Source: Solen grandis (taxonomy: Eukaryota > Mollusca > Bivalvia > Adapedonta > Solenidae). From it: DNA of 64,000 bases. Shown here in pieces: positions 57,701 through 64,000 of this stretch; the stretch's first letter is position 1, and each line of letters starts with the position of its first letter. The translations under genes were made by a program, and so were the position numbers. The DNA is taken from assembly GCA_021229015.1 (NCBI GenBank), contig CM037790.1, positions 54,594,361 through 54,658,360 on the forward strand, given 5' to 3'. The notes beneath the pieces were generated by a model that saw nothing but the letters and a program-made list of their open reading frames with translations, made no database searches and had not been told where the DNA came from.

Positions 57701-60700
57701 AATAAGAAAAATAGGATCTATTAGATAAAAAATAATGAGGGAAGTAGTAAACAGAAGTCAAAATCTGAAGAATGGTATAAACCTTGAAATAAACAACACT
57801 TATTTTAATATGTATTAGTCATTTGAAAAATTTGTTAAAAGAGGTATCTACCTTCTATCTCTCTTGGCAAATCAGGCATTTTCTTAACAAAGTTTATTAC
57901 GAAATCTCAAATTAAAATAGACTATTGAATTTAAACCCCAACAACTTTCACTAAAGATAAATTATATATAAACATGGGGAAAAAAAAATAAAGAAATAAC
58001 TACTTCACAAAATACATACGATGAATCGGATTGACATAATTAAATATATTTTAAGGTATATTGCTTAACTTAATTTGTTGTTAGAGCTTATTTTTACTCG
58101 AGTCAAATTTTTATCCAATTTAATTTTTCTCTTTTTGTGTTTGCTTAGCCTTTAAAATACCTGTCGTATAGGATTTAATACCAATACTTGTAATCGAACT
58201 TTCAGCCTTTGGCATTTAATTCAAGGTTGCCATTTTAGTATTGTTTCAGTCTAACATAAATGCTTATATTAGCTTAGTGACGTTCTTCATATAAATTAAT
58301 AATAGGAAAGTTTTAATTCCTTAACCAATGTATTGAGCTGGGACGGCCTGACAGTATACAGGGTTTCTTTTACTTTGAATTGAATTTTAAACGTGAAATT
58401 ATTAAACTTTTTGACTAATAAATTTACTAAATTTATCATTTTTGAATATACTTTAATACCGTTTAATCAGTACATGTTTCGTATTGATTTGGGATTTTAC
58501 ATAAGGGAAATCGTAGATTTAGGGAATGCTTCCATATTGCAAAGTTTGAAGGAGTTTAATTAAATTGTTCTTTCAAATTTAGTGCATATAGATGCTTGAC
58601 ATTAACTGATATCAACGTTAAAATAAACTTCAGAAGGTTTAAAAAATGGAATTCCAGGTTAGAAAGCTTTTAAGTCAATTGGAAAGATTTATTAATTTCT
58701 GAAATTAAGCAATTTAGAAACAACAGAAAATTAAAAAAGTTATAATGGCCCAATAATAATAAAAATTATCGGAACTTAAGATATTAAAAGTAATTGAAGG
58801 AAATTTATTGAATAGACCAGTGCGCATATAGTTTACGCAAAGTTTACTTTATTTATCAAAAGTAAAATAATTTTTTAAAGAATTTATAATGAGAATGTTA
58901 CCTTACGTAGTAAAGACACTAGGCATTTAAAAACTAATAGAATAACATATAAGAAATGAAAAATTAATCTATGCATAAAAATAATAGAAAAAAAAAAAAA
59001 GAAAAAAATATACAATAAACCCAGGATTTTATTCCCATTTATATAAAAAAGAAAAATTTACTAATACATAAGAATTAATTTAAAAAGCAAAGCAGTATTA
59101 TTAAACAGACTTTAGGTTAAGGAAATGAACAAATGAGTTTATAAACAATAAAAGACAAAAAGAATATTAATTTTATGAAAGTAGATAAATGAACAAGTTC
59201 CAAATCATTCCCAAAATTAAAATTATGCGCCCAAGGATGGAAACCAAACCCCAAAACTCTATCCGTTGCATTTGCTCACTCGATTACAGAAAATGGAAAA
59301 TCTTTTAATATAACAAATAATATGATCAAGCCCGATCAAAACAGATTTTCCAAGAGTATTATTACCTGTCGGAAATCAAAATAATACTATTTTAAAATTA
59401 TTTTCTATGGATTACGATTACCACCAAGAGATAATATCTTCTAGGACAGCAAAATGTCATTCCCCAATTAAAACAACAATCTGGAGTGCCACAAATTGAA
59501 GTGATCAGAACAGATCCTTAATAAACTGAGGCAACTCAATAAAAAATATGCTAACGGCCAAAGCCGCCAAATCCCCAAAGAAAAGTTTCTTGTTCATGCA
59601 AAAAACCGAATCTCTTAAATGAAATATCTTCACTCAGAAACTTATGCAAACAACGAAAGTAAAATTACAGCAGCAATATCAACATACACCGTATAATCAA
59701 CCCAACCCAATCACGAATTACCACAAACCTTTACCTATACAAACCCTCAATGTCATAAACTAAACACACTAATGTATTGCAAAAACACTTACGGTAAATA
59801 ATATAATACCTAACATAAACTAAAAGCTATTTTTAAATTTGTTGGACAAAAGCTTAAAATCTTCCAAATAGGAAATTAAGATGAATAAAATCTATGAAAG
59901 GAACGAAACCGTCGTAAAGGCATTGCTAAAATGTATATAAAAATAAGACATTGAAGATTAAAGAAGCCAGACTTTATAAAAATAGCCACACCAAATTAGG
60001 AACATTAAAGGCACCAAAATTTGTTTATCACATTTCAAAATATCCAAAACAACAACAATTAAAAAATAAATACGCACTACAAACGATCCAATAATTTCCA
60101 CGAAATTATAAACATCATTTGTCATTAGAATAAGAAAAAACAATTAAAAAGTTCAAACAAGTGGAAGAAAGTTTTATTTAATGGAAAGTAACCAAGAATC
60201 CTATTTAACAAAATATTAAGTATAAATGGGTGATAACCACGTTCTATTAATCCTAATCTAGTTTTAAATAGTGCAAACTATTTATGTGCATATAATATTT
60301 ATTTAAGAACAGCAAATTTTTCAAAAGGGTATCCTCTCCTTCTCTTTCTCCTCTTCGATCAAATTTCATAGGAAATTTTTTAACAAAGTTAATATTAAAA
60401 TTTTAACCGCATTTTAACAATCTGAAATTACTTTCATAAACTATTTGGCCAAAATATCTAACGAATACTTTCCGGCACTATGGCATTGTAAAGCAGACAA
60501 AAATTTTCTTCAACGAATTACCTTGATTAAATCGGATACATTAATTAAATACGTAAGGATACTTTTCTTAATCTTTAATTTTGTTTTTGAAATGTGCGGA
60601 GGAAGCGTTGTTACAACAAGTCATTCACTGAAATTTTTCTTTCTCGATTTTTGGTTGAAGTATTTGACGATTTTTAAGTTAACAATATCTCTATGATGGA

Positions 60701-61781
60701 CTTAATTCACCCTAGTAACAGTAATGCTTCAGGCGAACTTATTAAAATTTCAAAGGATTTGACTTAATATAGATATTGCATTTTAAATTAATGTCACTTA
60801 CATTAATTGTCCTTTTTATTCTTGCTAATAAATTAAAAGAAGCTTTAACAGTTTGACCTTCTTTTTAATGCGGGTTTGAGGTGTGAGGGATTTTCCTAAT
60901 TTTGAGATTAAGTGAATTTTTATTAGACTTTTGACATTATTTAAATTCTAAATACTGAATAATTTTTTGGAACCTTAAGTCTGACCTTTTACCGATCATT
61001 GATTTCAATTTTATTGGGATTTTATGACTTGAGGAAATTGATTAGAGGGAATGTCGATTATAACTAAAGTGCTAACATGGACATTTCATGAATACTAAGG
61101 CAATTGGGTTGAATCGCTTTGCCAGTGAAAAAATATTGATTTAAGTTCAATGTATAAGAGTAAACATAATTCTAAATATTCAAACTAAATAATTTGTTTT
61201 TCAAAAAAATATAACAGAGAAAATCAATACATAAGATCTACATTAAAAAATACAATTGATATCAGACAAAAATTTAATAAATAAACATGAATAAGCACAA
61301 GAAAAATTATACAGTACAAGATAAAGTCAAAAATAAAACATACTTATAAATAAAATAAATTAGATAAAGATTAAGAAGAATTAAAATTAACAATGCACAC
61401 CGAAAGAAATTATTACAACATGACAATATAGAAATAATGAATTATAAAGTCGTAAAACACGCCAATTTATAACGTACTAGTATATGCGCACTAGTATTAG
61501 GGCCTATTTTAAATGTAACGTGCACTTATAACTTCTTAAGAATAGTACGAGCTATTTTGCACAAATGTACTAGGCATTTTACTAATATACATGATTAACT
61601 AGAAATGCAAGCAGAATTTTTTCCTGAATAAAGATAAGTATAAAATGGAAAATAATTTTCTCAATTACTTTGTTTTTTGTTTTTTTATCCAGTTCTGATA
61701 TAAACTAGAAGAAATATTTATTATTTGCTATAAATTTTCATGTCAGATTAACAACAAAATAATATCTTAGTTAAAAGACAT
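51765..61781. repeat. Garbled stretch: about four corrupted tandem units
   Basis: Unit landmarks recur in order but broken. SGNH-like text lies at about 51,770-52,440, 54,590-54,960, 56,640-57,100 and 59,215-59,560. The CACGGTGGAATTTTCAC region recurs at about 53,460, 55,590, 58,350 and 60,880. 51,765-52,540 is inflated in homopolymers (runs of C, A, G and T); 52,540-61,781 is deletion-rich and very AT-rich, with copies shrunk to about 2.0-2.8 kb. Flanking copies are clean. This looks like unpolished consensus in a collapsed tandem array rather than old decay. ORFs here should not be trusted. Confidence 0.75.
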
Positions 61782-61865
61782 TTTATAGAAAATAGAACAT
61801 TGAATGGAAAAGGGGGAGGGGCCAAAACATACCCTAACAAAGAATTAAAACTATGGCCAGGACGG

Positions 61866-62462
61866 TCAATACTGGAAACCAAAAATGCCCTCCAAATATC
61901 CTCTAACCCGATGCCACAGCTTGCTCTCACCCTTGGGATTCAGATTAACCCCATCGGGGAGATACAGGCTGCGGCTTTTGATATCTCTCAACCGAACGCA
62001 ATGATCTCCAAGTGCCGCCATCAAACCATGTTTAAATTTCCGCCAACGGACGGAATCAAAACGTGACCTCGTCAGCCCGGGAGATCCATCAAAAGAAAAC
62101 CGTCTGGGTATTTCTACAACAAATACCTCTTCCACTCCACTGGAATATAACCAGTTTACCAATCCTAGGAGATTATCCAAAATCTCTCTCCAGGAACATG
62201 ACACGGAAATGTCATTTCCCCCTACTATTAAAACTACTACATCTGGGCAGGTGGCCATCTAACTATGTGACATGGCGCTGGGTATGTCCCGAACCCGGAG
62301 ATTACCCTTGCCAATAAAACTGAGCTTGGCCGACCTCAAATAAAAACCTCTTTGCCTGTAACTGGCACCAAGCCGCCTAACTAAACTGTCTCCGAAATAG
62401 GTAACTGAAGTCATTCTTATATGTTCCATTTGTGGAACCAGCAATTCAGTAACCGAAGTCAT
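61866..62462 (-). pseudogene. SGNH-hydrolase-like ORF, last copy (internal stop)
   Basis: Open from MTSVTELL through block II, then a TAG replaces the Leu codon just before MATCPDVVVL (at 62,259-62,261). The second half is open, with a small change near HGL (KFKHGL for INHGL, net +3 bp). Block V again reads DGVNLN. Confidence 0.72.
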
Positions 62463-63511
62463 TCTTATAAAAATGACAACTATACTTAACTCTGCAGAAA
62501 CTTATATAGCAACACCAATGAGAAAGGTGAAAATTATGAGCAAGCAATTAACTTCTCAGCCTATCATCACCCCGTCATACATCAAAGCCCCGATATTAGC
62601 AGACTGCTACAATAAGGTCTATCAATTAGATACCTGTTACCCTAATCAAAGTCACCAAGCTAATGTTATGATAACAAACTCAACTCACTCAAAGCGACTA
62701 ATGTCAAGTAATCAAAGAAAACATCACTTAGGGTCTAAGCAATCCAATTAATTAATCCCGGTAAGACGGATACAAGCAAAAAGGAAATCATTACGGTATT
62801 TTAATAGAATGAGTATGTACAAAGCATGCATTTAAAATAGATTACAAAGGGAAGGAAGTAAAGAGAGAAACTTGGAAAGTAAGAAGAGAAGGAGAAGTCG
62901 ACAATCCGGTAGTCAAGGCCATATCCTGCCTAACTTGTATGTGAGTGATGTGTGTAAGAAAGACATTTTTGAGAGAATGAAAGAAGCTACAAGAATGTAT
63001 ATTTAAAAAAACGTAGCCTACAACTCTAAATTTTAGGGCATGAAAGAGGCACCTCTATTTTTTGTCTCCATTTCACAAACCTATTGCTCACAGAACCAAC
63101 ACAATCAAATTCAAAAAAATACCATGACTCTGCAATATTACAAACTCGCCATTCCTTCATTAACTCCTTCCATTTCGGCAAATTTTGCATAAAACTATGC
63201 TCATCTTGTCATTAGAACACATGAAGTAGAAATAACAAATAAAAAGGTATGCAAACAATGCTAGCGGGAGAATTAGTTATCATCAATGGTAACTAAGGAA
63301 AGAACAAGGGGAATCCCTATCTAACCGTAACTAATACGTTAATGTATGATTTATGCGGGGGGTGAGCATGCCAGCTTACAGCAAGTCATAAATACTGAAT
63401 GAATTGGCAGTCATACGCCTTTTATATCAGTTGTAAACATTCACTTTCAGTCGTAGGCATTAGTCATTATTATGTTCCATTTGTGTAACCAGCAATTATT
63501 TTTCAAAAGGG

Positions 63512-63515
<4 letters not shown>

Positions 63516-63551
<36 letters not shown>
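63516..63551 (+). repeat. (CT)n microsatellite (last unit)
   Basis: CT dinucleotides followed by GTATGTCTGTCTGG, a variant not in copies 1-3. Confidence 0.9.
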
Positions 63552-63554
<3 letters not shown>

Positions 63555-64000
63555 GTCTGTCTGGATCAAAGATTACATAGGGACAATTTTGTTTTACCAA
63601 AATATTACTTTAGTTCGGAACCTCTTTCTAAATCCGCGCATGTAATCATTGACTATTCTGAAAATGTTTATCGGTACCACGAAACCCTATCTGCGCCACT
63701 TTAAAATATCGCGATACATAGATCGACAATGCGACGGCACGGTATGAAAACGCGACAGTGCGTTGCACGACGATACAACTTGAAATTTCTATCTACTTCA
63801 ACAAGCGAAATTTACCCTAACGCTATGCATCAGAGAAATAGTAATATAAATTGAAACTGACAGTTTTAAGGATTTACATGATTGTCTCTTTAATCCTTAA
63901 TTGTTGTTGTTGTTGTTTTCTGGAGAATCGGTGCATGGGGGAGGCAGTTACGCCGTATGTACACAAGTTTCTGTATTCACTGAAAATTTTATTTATTTTT

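Larger units (their letters stand above)
61782..64000. repeat. Tandem unit, last copy (truncated by window end)
   Basis: Clean unit sequence resumes at TTTTATAGAAAATAG and continues to the window edge. It has more private substitutions than copies 1-3, including a stop codon in the SGNH ORF and a GTATGTCTGT variant after the (CT)n. Confidence 0.85.

Noticed and set aside
54727..60696. Short ORFs in the garbled stretch
   Set aside because: Frames arise from indel-rich, probably erroneous sequence; the underlying unit has no such genes.

Overview
This is AT-rich eukaryotic DNA made almost entirely of repeats. I see no host gene I can support. The repeat types suggest a marine invertebrate, most likely a bivalve mollusc. 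They are rolling-circle-type elements with internal tandem monomers (like the bivalve 'pearl'/HINE class), tRNA-headed SINEs ending in an AACAAAC tail, several decayed LINEs, a DIRS/Ngaro-like gag fragment and a tandem SGNH-hydrolase repeat. The species call is inference only.

Layout. 1-26,855: a dense block of non-autonomous Helitron/Helentron-like elements. Each has a 5' terminus TTAGGRCTTTCTGC in a hairpin, a (TTA)n/T-rich stretch, roughly 450-bp tandem monomers rich in TGACGTCA palindromes, sometimes a degenerate tail, and a 3' terminus made of GCAGAAAGTCCT, a short hairpin and CTAG. A SINE (16,276-16,577) and a 1.55-kb inverted repeat (17,061-18,610) lie inside one of them. 26,856-26,955: a 100-N scaffold gap. 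26,956-35,699: mixed decayed retroelements (gag-like fragment, three LINE pieces, one minus-strand SINE, an SGNH remnant) between stretches with nothing recognisable. 35,700-39,433: two more Helentron-like elements, one inside the other. 39,434-64,000: a tandem array of a 3.95-3.98-kb unit. Each unit carries a minus-strand SGNH-hydrolase-like ORF, a LINE remnant and a palindromic ACGTGCGCACGT minisatellite. The array is interrupted at 51,765-61,781 by about 10 kb of heavily garbled copies that look like unpolished assembly.

Main result. The Helentron-like elements insert into the (TTA)n stretch just inside the 5' end of related elements, giving Russian-doll nests. Three stacked 5' termini (19,008, 19,062, 19,117) are matched by three downstream 3' termini (21,688, 24,105, 25,836). 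Two stacked 5' termini (35,700, 35,750) are matched by two 3' termini (37,443, 39,433). The 35,700-39,433 nest has three paralogous empty sites within the window (43,386/43,387, 47,343/47,344, 51,321/51,322). They fix the element ends to the base and show no target duplication beyond one ambiguous T. The 3' hairpin stem covaries among the 12 termini seen. No helicase, Rep or transposase gene is visible, so mobilisation would have to be supplied elsewhere.
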